Of a stretch of 64,000 nt of DNA, positions 46,958 through 57,410 are shown in pieces. Position numbers and translations under genes: made by a program. Every line of letters begins with the position of its first letter. Positions within the stretch are counted from its first letter, which is position 1. Below the pieces are notes generated by a model, which saw nothing but the letters and a program-made list of their open reading frames with translations, made no database searches and was not told the DNA's origin. This stretch comes from Mesaphorura yosii (taxonomy: Eukaryota > Arthropoda > Collembola > Poduromorpha > Tullbergiidae), in contig WIXG01000277.1 in NCBI GenBank assembly GCA_009869945.1, positions 1 to 64,000 on the forward strand. The letters are read 5' to 3'.

Positions 46958-48048
46958 TGCTGTTTCAGCGTAGAGGTTCGAATGCTTGTTTGCTTGGTCG
47001 AAGAGGGTACAGCGAAGTGAAGAAACAGCTACGGTAAAACAGGATCCTCGGTTTCACCCTTCTTAAATAGGCGCGGCACAAAGACGCTTTCTGAAACACA
47101 GTCGTTGTTCGCTCTTGTGAGCGAACAGCAGTCTCGCCGCACGCCACGTGTGAATTAACCCACCGCATTGTTGTATGGCACATGAATGAATCTGGCACAA
47201 TAAACCGCAAAAAGAGCCACCAGTCAGCAGGAAATTGAGTGCTCCGTTCACTTGTACTGAGATCAATCACTGAATCGCGGCATTCGTTCATTCCTAGGCC
47301 CAGATTCGGAAGATCGAAGCCTCTTTCGGAATACGTGCAGTAAAGAAACAAACAGCTCAGCCAGCAATTGCTGATTGGCACGTGACAGGCTATTGGTTCA
47401 GCATTCAGCTGTGAGGAGATCAGGTGCCAGAAAGCATCACCTCAATGCCTCGTTATCACCTTTCGTAGTTCGCAATCACCCAACCGTCGGTCCAGCGTGG
47501 AAAGTCATAATTCAGACTGGACGATAAATGAGTGAATGAATTGTTGAGGAGATGTACCATAAAGTGGAAAAATGCCTCACAAATTCTGCACAATATGCAT
47601 GCTGAAGAATAGGAACATTAAAGTTCGCCCACAGTGTGAGCAGGTGCTCATGTACCGTGAAGATGTGAGCATGGGACTCATTTGGGAGTAGACGATTTGG
47701 TACACCGGCGGCATCACTCGATATTTGGAAGGTGTGTTCGGGTCAAACAAGGCGTGGATCACACGACTCGCCAAAATGACCTGGTTCGTGGCGACAAGCA
47801 CATATGCTTTCAATTGAGTTCACTCTCACCATTCTGTGTTCGCTTAAAAGACGCATTATTGTATCCCGGTATTCGGAATTTGATGACATTTTTAAGGGGT
47901 ATTGGAAAATGTAAATGTTTATACAGTAAAGACATTGAGTGGTCACTTCTAAAGAAGTGACTAATACTAACAAAAGAATACTACCCAAAAAATTCTGAGA
48001 ATTCGTATTTTTCTTATCGAAGCAGTAAGATACGTACAGTAATTGCGT
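46958..48048. other. Spacer with unsupported ORFs
   Basis: A 138-codon minus-strand ORF at 46965-47381 overlaps the expected promoter of the 628-residue gene and looks random. Around 47500-47950 the minus strand has two overlapping frames of 80-90 codons (for example EHTFQISSDAAGVPNRL, then LLTLWANFNVPILQHAYCAE) separated by one stop. They might be a decayed exon but match nothing I know. Confidence 0.35.
47062..47069 (-). promoter_or_regulatory. TATA-like box for the 628-residue gene
   Basis: On the minus strand the sequence is CCTATTTAAGAAGGG, a TATTTAAG box about 105 bases before the ATG. Transcription would start around 47035. It is the only strong TATA candidate here. Confidence 0.35.
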
Positions 48049-49410
48049 TCACCGATAAGTTAAAAGCAACGTGATCAGAGCGTTGAGTGTGAAGATGTTT
48101 AATATATCCGCTATAGTCCGTTTGTTCAGTTCCATACATCCTCCCGCTCCGAAGCTTAGCGGTCCGTACGATCTAAACATCTTCTTATCGTACATTGAAC
48201 ATCGAAACGCGTTGTCCTTGAATGATTGGAGGAACCTTTCACTGTATCGTTGGGAAGAGTGGAACAGTTCACCAAAGGTGGCTATAAAGTGAGGGAAAAG
48301 CCCTGCGAATCCAACAACGGACACACCCAACCCGATCGAGGAAAATGAATTTGTGAACGACTTGAATATTCTCATAGAGTAAAAAGCAGTCAACACAAAC
48401 AAACCATTTGCAAAGCCTATCAGAATTCCTATCTCTTTCGTGTTTAGGAACTCCTCGTGTCCGACAGCGCGCAGAAGCTGGAGCTGCCTGTACATCGAAT
48501 GAAGCCTCCGTCTTGACATTTGGTCTTCTGCCTTGTCGTTAGTCCTGACAGAAAATGATATTGATGAAGTTTCAAGTTTTAGTACGTATTTAATCGTGAG
48601 TCATGCACTATTTCATAAAATTACCAAGCGTTGGTTTCCAATACGTGGCTCATCAAACTAATCATTAGTAGGAGGCTGGTCAGAGTCGTCAGAAGCACTG
48701 TCACTTCAGTGATGATAAAAGCTTCGCTGATGAGACCCAACACAGTAAGAGAACTGGCAGTTGAGGTTTCGAGGAAGAGCATGTCCGAGAACACTTGTTC
48801 GACCCGTAGAAAGAACTCAAGTCCCACCTGTCGACCCACCAGGAACAGGAATGGTGCACATCCCGCGTACCCGGCTAGCGCAATCATCAAGTTGGATATG
48901 TTGCGGGTAGTTTTACGTCGATTACATCGAATCGTACCCACATCTGCACTTGATGCAGACATTCGTCCTACACCCGCATCCATGATTCAAATATTTCAGA
49001 ATTCTTAAGAAGCTTTCGACTGGAGACTTACCAAATGCCTTGTTTAATTCCATTGTTCTATTCAACATGCTGGCCTTGAATGAAATATGTCGGGATGAAT
49101 GCAAGAGAAGAGTTAAAATCATCAAACACACCGACAGGATACATGTACAAAAGATAAAGTCCCAGGAGCGGTACTCAAAACTTTGATGTGTGAAACTTAG
49201 GTGTATCACAATAAAACAAATGCCAAAGACGTGAGAACCGAGATATCCCACCCGACCTAGTTTGTTCCATAGCGAAGTGTCAGTGTGGAACCGGTGCCTC
49301 TTGAAGCTCCATTTGCACGGGTCCACGTTCAGGATGGAATTCGAAAAAAAGATGAGGACAATGATGCTGTTGATGGTGAATTCCGAAATCACCAGCCGCT
49401 TCAGTGGCAT
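48049..49410 (-). CDS. Gustatory/odorant-type chemoreceptor, three exons
   Basis: Minus-strand exons 49410-49032, 48943-48625 and 48544-48049 join in frame (397 residues) across introns of 88 and 80 bases. An alternative acceptor for exon 2, a few codons upstream, also stays in frame. Seven hydrophobic segments can be drawn, beginning IVLIFFSNSILNV. The C-terminal exon has the conserved last-helix region of arthropod gustatory receptors, reading SYGPLSFGAGGCMELNKRTI and ending in a leucine-rich helix LNALITLLLTY. Its intron-exon structure and low GC differ from the intronless receptors on either side, so it comes from a different receptor lineage. The role is presumed contact or odour sensing in the neuronal membrane. 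The start at MPLKRLV is the first ATG after an in-frame stop; a further upstream exon cannot be excluded. Confidence 0.78.
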
Positions 49411-50090
49411 TTCAATTTCAATGATTGTGGGAGCGGAACGAGAATTTCTTTAAGGCAAATTCTGAGCTTTCGTGGCTGACGCTTCTGTAGTAAATAATAT
49501 TTGCCCAGACTAGCAGCAAGTTTCAAACAGAGAAAGGGTTGTTCTGACTGAGGAAATTTCCCATGAAACGTTCGATTGTCATGCATTTTACTTATTCAGC
49601 TTTACATATTTCAAGTTCGGGTTTCAATTTCCAGAGCTGAGCCTTTTTCCGGGTTGTCCCCATTCTCCAATTCCTCTATGCTGCAAAAAAGAAATAATTA
49701 ACTTGCTGATTTCTGTGCCCTAAGGGCAAACGCTCTTTGGAAAATAAACTATGTTGCTTTTTTCTGAAGGCGTCTCATCCTGCTAAATAATGTGCAAGAG
49801 GTTTTAGGCGGAATTATTTAGCTTTTACCAGCGCATTCCAGAAGTCAGCGAAACGCGGCGATCATTCATACTCGCGCCATTTCTTTACCAATACCTTCGA
49901 AGAACATTTGCACTGCACACAAACAAAATTTTATTTCACTTACAAAATGCGTATCAGCAATTGCGCCGCTGAGCTGAGCGGACACTGAGAAAACTGAATA
50001 CAAAAGAAATGACATTAAATGCAAATTAATTCGAACCCCGAGCTTTGTAATGTAATCCTGTGCTCATATAATATAATCATATCATTATCA
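49411..50090. other. Intergenic between receptor and NASP
   Basis: A/T-rich with no gene. A TTTATT at about 49930 (AATAAA on the minus strand) fits the 3' end of NASP. Confidence 0.5.
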
Positions 50091-51565
50091 TCATTCAGTG
50101 CACTGCTTTTTCTCGGGTGGTTGTTCGACGACGAGTGGGACAGCGTCGGCCAACTCTTCCTCGTTAAGCTTCCTCTTCGTCTGCTGCTGTTCGACGGCGA
50201 CGCCATCGACGGTCGTGGTGGCAGGCACTGCAGCCACGGCTGCTGGAGCCGGCTTCCTTCTGACCAAATGTGAGATGTCGTTGGCAGGCTTATCAACGCC
50301 TGTGCTGTTACCATTTGTAGCGGCGGCTGACGTTTCAGATGACGGAGCGGCTGCGCCAGCGCCAGCAGCAGTCGGGACAGGCAATTCTCCTCCTTTCTCA
50401 GCAGCCAATTTATTGCGCTCCGCCTGCTCGTCCCTCTCAGTCTCCTCTGTGTCTTGAATCTTCTCTATCAATTCCGGCAGCAGCTCACGCAGTTCAGCTG
50501 CATCCTGGGAGTCGGTGGGCACTTCTGAAATGCGGGCCTCAATCAGCTCCTTGGCGCGCTTGAACGCGATGATACCCTCAGCAAACCTGCAATGCAATTG
50601 GTAATGGCAATAATTAAAATATGCCATGCCTGAGCCTGAAGTCGTGGATATTTTAATTGTACTTACTTCTTTCCGTAGACGTAAGCCAAACCAATCTGAA
50701 ACAGACACTGGGCAATCACCCTTTTGTCCCCTCCGTCGTCCATGCTTTCGTACAATCCAATGGCAGTCTCGAAATCCTGCACAGCCTGTGGATACTGTTC
50801 AGACTCGTTCGCTACTTCACCCAAAACCGCATGAACTTCGGCGAGGCGCTTCTTAATGTTATTCATCTCCTCTTGAGTTGTGGCAGTGTCGAGTTGACGA
50901 GTGAAAGAGAGCTTGGCGACTTCCAGAACTTCCCAGGCAATTTCAAGGTTGGTGGGCTCCGAACCAGAAGTGGAAGATGTGGTCGAGGGGACCGGAGATT
51001 TTGGTGGAATATTTTCCCGATTCTCTTCTCCATTTTCATTTCTGCTTTCAGTCTCTCCCTCTCCGTCCGTCTTGCCATTGCCGTTTGTCGATTGAACTCC
51101 ATTTGGAGCAGATTCAGCGCCATTCTGGGCTCCATTTTCTGCCTGCGGTTCTTTGCCGGCTGCAGTTTCGTTTTGTTCGGCCACGGCAACCAATTCCGGC
51201 ACTTCAACGTCGTCTTCCTCCTCATCCTCTTCTCCTTCTTCATCCTCCAAGTCTTCTTCATAGTCCTCAGGGCCAATTACTCCTCCAACGACACCACCCT
51301 CAAATAATCCACTCTCAATTCTGGATTGCTCAAGCAAAGCCCGTCCGTAGTAGAAATGCGCCTCTCCAGACTCCTGCGAGAATGTGCCACGAACCTGATC
51401 GAGTAACTTACAAGCCTCCTCCAACGCTGGCAGTGCCATTTGTATTTCTTTAGTGAGTAAATGCCTCTTGCCGGCTGCGAGTGACTGGAGCCCCACTTTG
51501 AGTGTGTCGGAGGCCTCGGATGAGGTACAAGTCGCGGAGGTCGACGGAGCGGCTGAAGAATCCAT
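50091..51565 (-). CDS. NASP: Nuclear autoantigenic sperm protein, histone chaperone (SHNi-TPR)
   Basis: NASP/Sim3/Hif1-type chaperone that binds soluble H3-H4 (and H1) in the nucleus. Exons 51565-50667 and 50586-50091, separated by an 80-base intron, give 464 residues. An N-terminal TPR (GLQSLAAGKRHLLTKEIQMA through HFYYGRALLEQSRIESG) is interrupted by a long acidic insert of Glu/Asp runs (residues ~100-190), the arrangement typical of the SHNi-TPR fold. TPR repeats follow (NLEIAWEVLEVAKLSFTRQL; LAEVHAVLGEVANESEQYPQ; VIAQCLFQIGLAYVYGKKFA), then a coiled region and a C-terminal segment DISHLVRRK with a likely nuclear localisation signal KRKLNEEE and PEKKQ. Head to head with DDX47; the shared spacer is probably a bidirectional promoter. 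Complete and undamaged. Confidence 0.92.
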
Positions 51566-52297
51566 GCCGGTTCGGTTCTGTTCAAGGTAGTTAATTTTTA
51601 GGTTCTAATTCGTCTTTCGACTCTGCAGTTAAATAAATTTAGTACGCTTACCTTTAAATGCTTCGTTCAAGTTCACAGCCAGTCACCAGACTACGTCTGC
51701 ATAAATCAATGTCGACTCTCCTTGGCGGAGTTTTATGATCAATAATCAATGGATCCACAGGTTTAGGTTCACAATTAAAATTTAAAAATTGTCGCACAGA
51801 GATCAGTTAAACTCAGAATCGGAATCAGGAAGTCGAGTTCTAAAATACCGACCGAAGCAGGAGCGAAGAATTCTGAACGAACTCAACTGAACTCTCTCGT
51901 TCTTTTGTCTTCTGTCACTTTCTGTGTGTGGAATGTAAATGTAATCTGTGGACGCTCCAATTCAAAAGACTGCGAACTGTGTATGTGTACTTGTTGTACA
52001 CGGGCATAGGCACAAGGACAATGCTTGGAGTTTTGAGGCAGTTGAATCCTTGATTCCTTGCCTCTTTTCTGTGCTCCAGCGCTGCAAGCACTCTTTTCAT
52101 ACTCACACTCGTGCTCGCTCCCTCGCTCGCTTCGTTTCAGCTTTTCGTATTCAATTCGAATATGGATTGAAGTCGCTAATTATTTAATATCTGATTGATA
52201 TGATAGTTGGTCGCTGAAAGTCGAAAGTAATTCTTCAGGTTCCTAAATAATTAGTGTCAGCAGTTGAGAAGTGGAAGTGGAAGTCGCACAAACTTTG
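51566..52297. promoter_or_regulatory. Shared divergent promoter region, NASP/DDX47
   Basis: 732 bases between the two ATGs hold the start regions of both housekeeping genes. A TCAGCAGTTG initiator-like word lies about 40 bases before the DDX47 ATG. No TATA box is obvious, as is usual for housekeeping promoters. The only ORFs are short and unsupported. Confidence 0.5.
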
Positions 52298-54123
52298 ATG
52301 GATTCACCCGATCGGGATCAAGAGAAGGAACCGGAGGAGCCCGCAACCGAGTCCACGCCAGGAGGTGTGCCTGAGGCCGAAGTGGAGGAGAAGGAAGTCG
52401 ATGTTAGTTTCAAGGATTTGGTAAGTTAATCGGAAAATACTTGGCTGGTGGCTGTAGCCTGAATATACTGAGATTAGAATTAATTTACGATAATTCTCTC
52501 GTGCGCAGGGCCTTGTAGATCCGCTTTGCGAAGCGTGTGACAATTTAGGATGGAAGAGGCCAACAAAAATCCAGAAGGAGGCTATTCCAGTTGCATTAAA
52601 AGGTAAAACGCGCCCACACGCCCTCTGCTAACCTAAATTTTAAGTCTCTTAAGTTAAATGGACTGATGCAGGACGCTGTAATTTTCTGCAGGTCACGATC
52701 TGATAGCGCTGGCGGAAACTGGATCTGGTAAAACGGCCGCTTTCACCCTTCCAATCTTGCAATCCCTCCTCCAGACTCCTCAACGACTCTTTGCCCTTGT
52801 GCTCACTCCTACTCGCGAGCTGGCGTTTCAAATATCAGAGCAAGTCGAAGCGCTGGGATCGCGAATTGGCGTCAAGTCATGTGTGTTGGTTGGAGGCATT
52901 GACATGATGTCACAGGCGTTGGCACTGGCAAAGAAGCCTCATTTCATTGTAGCCACACCTGGACGATTGATTGATCACTTGGAGAACACGAGAGGGTTTA
53001 CGTTAGGATCACTTAAATATTTGGTGAGCGGATTCAATTTTTAAAAGGCAAAAAAGGCTAGACCTACATGAATTTTAAGTAAAGTAAGTCGCAAAATAAT
53101 ATAATTTTGTATCTCAAGGTTATGGACGAAGCTGATCGCATTCTGAACATGGATTTCGAGACCGAAGTTGACAAAATCTTGGGAGCTATTCCCAAGCAGC
53201 GGCGCACGTACATGTTCTCAGCCACAATGACCAAGAAAGTACAAAAATTGCAGAGGGCAAGTCTGAAGAATCCTGTCAAGGTCGAGGTCAGCACGAAATA
53301 CACGACCGTTGATGCTCTGAAGCAGTACTATTTATTCATTCCACTAAAACACAAGGTGAGTATAAAAAAAATAAATTTTCGAATTACAGTCTTGCTAAAT
53401 ACATTTGCACACGTATATTTTTTATAGGACGTGTACCTGGCGCACGTACTTAACGAACTATCCGGCAACTCATTCATGGTATTCTGTTCGACGTGCTCCA
53501 ATACAATGAGGACTACACTTCTGCTGCGGAGTCTCGGATTCCACGCCATCCCCCTCCATGGTCAAATGAGTCAGAACAAGCGCTTGGCCAGCCTCAACAA
53601 ATTCAGAGCCAAATCACGCTGTATTCTGATTTCAACTGACGTGGCAAGCAGGGGGCTGGACATCCCGCATGTGGATGTCGTTGTGAACTTTGACATTCCG
53701 ACGCATTCGAAGGATTACATACATCGGGTTGGGCGCACAGCGAGAGCGGGCAGGTCGGGAAAGGCAATCACATTTGTGACACAGGTAAATTATTATCTAA
53801 ATTCTTCTGATTAAGCTAAGAACTCAAAAAAACTCATTATTTTTCGTTCTTTTCAGTACGATGTCGAGCTGTATCAACGAATCGAGCATTTGATTGAAAA
53901 GAAACTCCCGCTGTACGCTACCGAAGAGGAGGAAGTCATGGTGCTGGCTGAACGCGTTGCTGAAGCACAGCGATTGGCCAAAATCGAGCTGAAGGAGCTG
54001 GACGATAAGCGACGAGGCAGTGGTCGTACGGCGGACGACAGCGAGGAAGCGGTAGGACTTCAAAAGCGTGTTAAAAAGCAGTTTGGTGGTGGGAAAAATG
54101 CGAAGAAGTTTAAGAAAAAGTAG
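52298..54123 (+). CDS. DDX47: DEAD-box RNA helicase DDX47 (Rrp3 orthologue)
   Basis: ATP-dependent RNA helicase for 18S rRNA processing in the nucleolus. Exons 52298-52420, 52509-52602, 52692-53023, 53119-53355, 53428-53784 and 53857-54123 join exactly in frame (469 residues, typical length). All motifs are present in order: Q-motif region ([17 protein letters not shown]), motif I AETGSGKT (80-87), Ia PTRELAFQ, Ib [15 protein letters not shown] (186-189), III SAT (217-219), [23 protein letters not shown] and [13 protein letters not shown] (361-371). The C-terminus [20 protein letters not shown] and a Lys-rich tail are characteristic of the DDX47/Rrp3 subgroup. Introns are 72-95 bases. AATAAA follows at about 54130. 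Confidence 0.95.
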
Positions 54124-54556
54124 ATTACGAATAAAGAAAAATTGCTAATTATTAATCATTGTAACAAAAATTACTTCACTTATTTCGCACTTTGAGGATT
54201 ATCGTTTTTATTTTTTTTAAATACAATTTAAACCAGGTTTTAAGCAACACAGGAATTAAGTTTCGTGTAATTAGGTTGACAGAATATTCAGGTCACAGTT
54301 CACATTCTTCGAAACCCCTGAAGGTTTGTACTGTTTAATAAGTTAGAAACGCAGCCTTAAGATCGATACTTCAGAGCTTTTCTTTACAATGACTTCTTAT
54401 TTGACAACTTAAGTCTATTCTTAAACAATACATAGCAACTCTTCGTGGGCAGCTTGAACTGGACTGAATCATTAACGAGACCAGAAAAAGGAGTCCATCA
54501 GCAAAAAATTTGCGACCTCTTTCAACTAAATTGAACTAAAATGAAATTGCTTTACA
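54124..54556. other. Intergenic after DDX47
   Basis: A/T-rich DNA containing the DDX47 polyadenylation signal at about 54130. Nothing else is recognised. Confidence 0.5.
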
Positions 54557-54829
54557 TCAGCAACTCACGAAGCTTTCGGGTAAAACCTGGATAATGCGCA
54601 TGGCTCTCAAGCTCTTTCGTTCTTCTGACGTCATGCTCATCTCGTTGGGAAGGAACGAGGCGGAGAATTCAGAAGAAAGTGCGGCAACTTTGCCCACACC
54701 TTCGATGTCAATCTTACACGCGAAGAATGCATTTGGCCACATTGCGGCAGTAATAACGACAATTATAGGGTTGGAGCTCGAACGTTGGAAAATTACAACA
54801 TTGACAACTTGACGAATACTGGACTCTGA
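54557..54829 (-). pseudogene. Chemoreceptor gene fragment (penultimate exon)
   Basis: On the minus strand, after a TATAG acceptor-like site at 54830, an open frame reads SESSIRQVVNVV, then a hydrophobic helix (PIIVVITAAMWPNAFFACKI), then SSEFSASFLPNEMSMTSEER and KSLRAMRIIQV. This is the layout of a gustatory/odorant receptor before its last exon: a membrane helix, then a charged intracellular loop ending in a K-x-LR-x-MR-type motif. A possible donor CAG|GTTTTA lies at 54587, but no matching terminal exon with a GxFY motif is seen downstream, and no upstream exons are found before the neighbouring intact receptor. It is probably a truncated copy; it might be an exon of a gene whose other exons I missed. 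Confidence 0.4.
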
Positions 54830-55232
54830 CTATAACGCGACTGGGCACTACGACTTTTGCTACTTGAATGGCGCTCTCAGCTCCTTGCTCGCATGCTGCC
54901 TCTCTTCTCTCTCTTCCTCAACTTGGCTTGGTTTCACCTCAACCCAAAGCCAGACAAAACTAATTTAAATAGTCGCAACCGCTCGGCTCGTTGCACCATT
55001 GCTACAATACAGACGAACATCATCCCTCAATTCTTCATGCCACCGTGACTTTTGTAGGGCAGAACATTTCTGAGTTTTTACATTCTGACGTCATTCACTT
55101 CACTCGAAAACAGTTTAATCATTTTCCCAACTCATAAATTGAAAATACACGAAGAGTAATGAAATTCAGTATTGCAAAATTAAAGTTCGCAAAACATGCG
55201 AGCGCGAGCATTAATGCGTGGTCGTGGCGTAA
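54830..55232. other. Spacer between the receptor fragment and paralogue C
   Basis: No gene is recognised. The sequence is mixed in composition, with no clear polyadenylation signal on the minus strand for the receptor ending at 55233. Confidence 0.4.
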
Positions 55233-56483
55233 TCACTTAAAAGCAATAACAAGCTTCCCAGTGCCTTTGATCAGGGCGCCTGCGAGAGTGAGCTTGGCCT
55301 TCTTTTCCATGTAATACGCTCCGCCGACACTGAATCGCAAATGGGGCAACGCCTTGGCTGCTCGGGTGAGGCACTTCCTTTCGTCCCGGCTCGCGCTCTC
55401 ACACCGCAGCGGAATGGCGTCCCTCCTCAAATGTTCAATGAACCCGTGGGACATTTTCCAGAAACTTCCAGACAGGTTTCCGGCTATGACAACGATGAGG
55501 TACACGTACACGGCAATCACCATGAAAGCGAGAGGCAGGGCGGGGTGGACCGAGTCCATGTGCAGCATCCGCACGCCGACGAGCATGAAGAACATGGCGA
55601 TGGCGCTGTCTCCGTATTTGATCGCGGGCACAACAAGCCGGCAGAAGGCACTGTTGTTGAACCAGCTGCAGAGAATGTAGACAGACTTGTAGCGAAGGAT
55701 CGCCGTCTCAATACAGGCTGCAGTAAGTTTGAATTCTTGCTCCCTAAAATTTAAAATTCAAGAACGCTTGACTAAAGATTCGAGATATCCCTGCCTTAGA
55801 CGGCCTTACCCTGGCGGCGACGACGGCGGCCAAGCGAGCGTCGCCTTTGTTATCGCGTAGAACAGAAAAAGATACATTTGCAGGAGGCCAAAAAGAATGC
55901 AGACGGTCCAAACGACGACGAACGCGGCCGCAGGCGCCAAGACTCGAATCCAACCCGAGGCGAAAGCGGAGTACGCGTAATGCGCTTCCAGCACCGTGAA
56001 AATGAGGGAGGATGTGGAGACGACGGAGAGGAACATGAGCTGGAGGTACACGACGTGCTTCTCCCTCCGCGTGCCACGGCCCTCCCTGCCGGCGGCGGCA
56101 GGGTCCGAAATCCCCAACCGTCGGGTGCAGATGAGTAGCTGATTAAAGAGGCCGACGGGACTCCAGCTGGCGCCGGCGAACGCCAGGTTTAGAAGCAGCA
56201 TTGTCGTGTAGATGAGGAGAAGAAGAATGTACACTGCTTGCGTGACGACTTCGGTCGTTGACGTTGTCGAGATGGATCCTTTGAAAGTCTGTTGCACTCG
56301 CCTGGCCGAGTAAAGGACCAACAAGACGGTGACGCACGTCAACGAATGGCACAGTGCCGACTTGCGCCAGGACACGTCCCGCAGCAGCTTGGCGTACGGG
56401 TCCCAGCTGGCGTTGATGGCGCACGAGCCGGATGCGAGACGCGCGTAGAGCAGAGCGCAGTTGAATTCGCGCTTGGACAACAT
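55233..56483 (-). CDS. Gustatory-receptor-like chemoreceptor, two exons (paralogue C)
   Basis: Exons 56483-55810 and 55743-55233 join across a 66-base intron (CCAGG|GTAAGG ... TTTTAG|GGAG) to give 394 residues. The frame is open 39 codons further upstream, but the ATG at 56483 (MLSKREFNCALLYARLASGS) aligns with the starts of paralogues A and B. Shared features are ARL-x3-SCAINASW, GLFNQLL, a long hydrophobic segment ending GLLQMYLFLFYAITK, SWFNNSAFCRLVVPAIKY (the counterpart of NNFNYGPFGRLILPG) and the tail FSVGGAYYMEKKAKLTLAG. Seven hydrophobic segments fit a gustatory-receptor-type channel. It is more divergent from A and B than they are from each other and has an intron they lack, suggesting intron loss in the A/B lineage or gain here. 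Confidence 0.77.
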
Positions 56484-57410
56484 AGCTCCAAGGTCGCAGC
56501 GGTACAGAAGCTTTGTTATGAATTGTGGGACGAAGAAATGGCAGCAGCCTCGAAAACTGCAGCTGCTGCTGCACGAGCCCTCGGTAAATTTCGCCATCAC
56601 GAGTTCCGATTGCCGTCTCCGTTACTTGAATGCAAATGTCGATTTCTCAATAAGAAGCTTATTTTGGGTCGAAATCCAAGTCTTTCGACTTTCGAGTGCC
56701 AACTGCATGCGAAAGTCAAGTGTGATGTAATTATGGGACACAAATGAGAAATTTCAAAGCGGCAATCGATACGTGAACCTATTAAGCAGGGGTTATGGAG
56801 GTCGATAGCCGTGCATATTTCATGGAATTGGAACTTCACGGTTTGGTGCCATCTTTAGTCTTTGCACGAGTATTTCGCATTAAATATTATCGTCGAGATA
56901 AGTTTTCATTGTTATTGACAGGTTAATGAGACCCGTCAATGAGCCATAAAAATGGGAAGCCGGGCATTAGAAAGAAGCACTTTAGAAAAGATTACTTTTT
57001 CTTTAACACTTTGGCCTTTTCATTCATTTCTTCTCTTTTCTTGATTCCAATTCTTCGTCGCGTTCGTGCTGACAAGCAGTAAAGCTAAAAAGAGAACTTC
57101 CACCTCGTCAAGTCCGCAGTTCTCAAGACATGGAAACTCGCTTGTTACCAGCTTTGTATGTTTTCAACGAAATGACACTAATTTATTCGGAAATTTGGTG
57201 AAATTGGATTGGGAACAAAATGAAGCGAGTCCACAGAAAGACTCGGGTGATATTTGCTATTAAATTGACAATTAGCTAATAAATCTACTTTAATATTGTT
57301 TTGGAATCCAAAATCGTAATACACATGTGGTTAATTAATTCCAAATTTTCTTAAAGACGTAACGAAAATTCGCAATCAGAATTCTCGTTTGCTCTTGTTT
57401 TCTTTTTCGT
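56484..57410. other. Intergenic between receptor C and aldehyde oxidase
   Basis: No gene is recognised; A/T-rich with short ORFs only. It contains the promoter of receptor C and the 3' end of the aldehyde oxidase, without clear signals. Confidence 0.5.

Noticed and set aside
46965..47381. 138-codon minus-strand ORF upstream of the 628-residue gene
   Set aside because: It covers the TATA-like region and lacks coding character.
51623..51651. Intron in the NASP 5' leader (GTAAGC ... CTGCAG)
   Set aside because: It would be only about 28 bases, too short for splicing.
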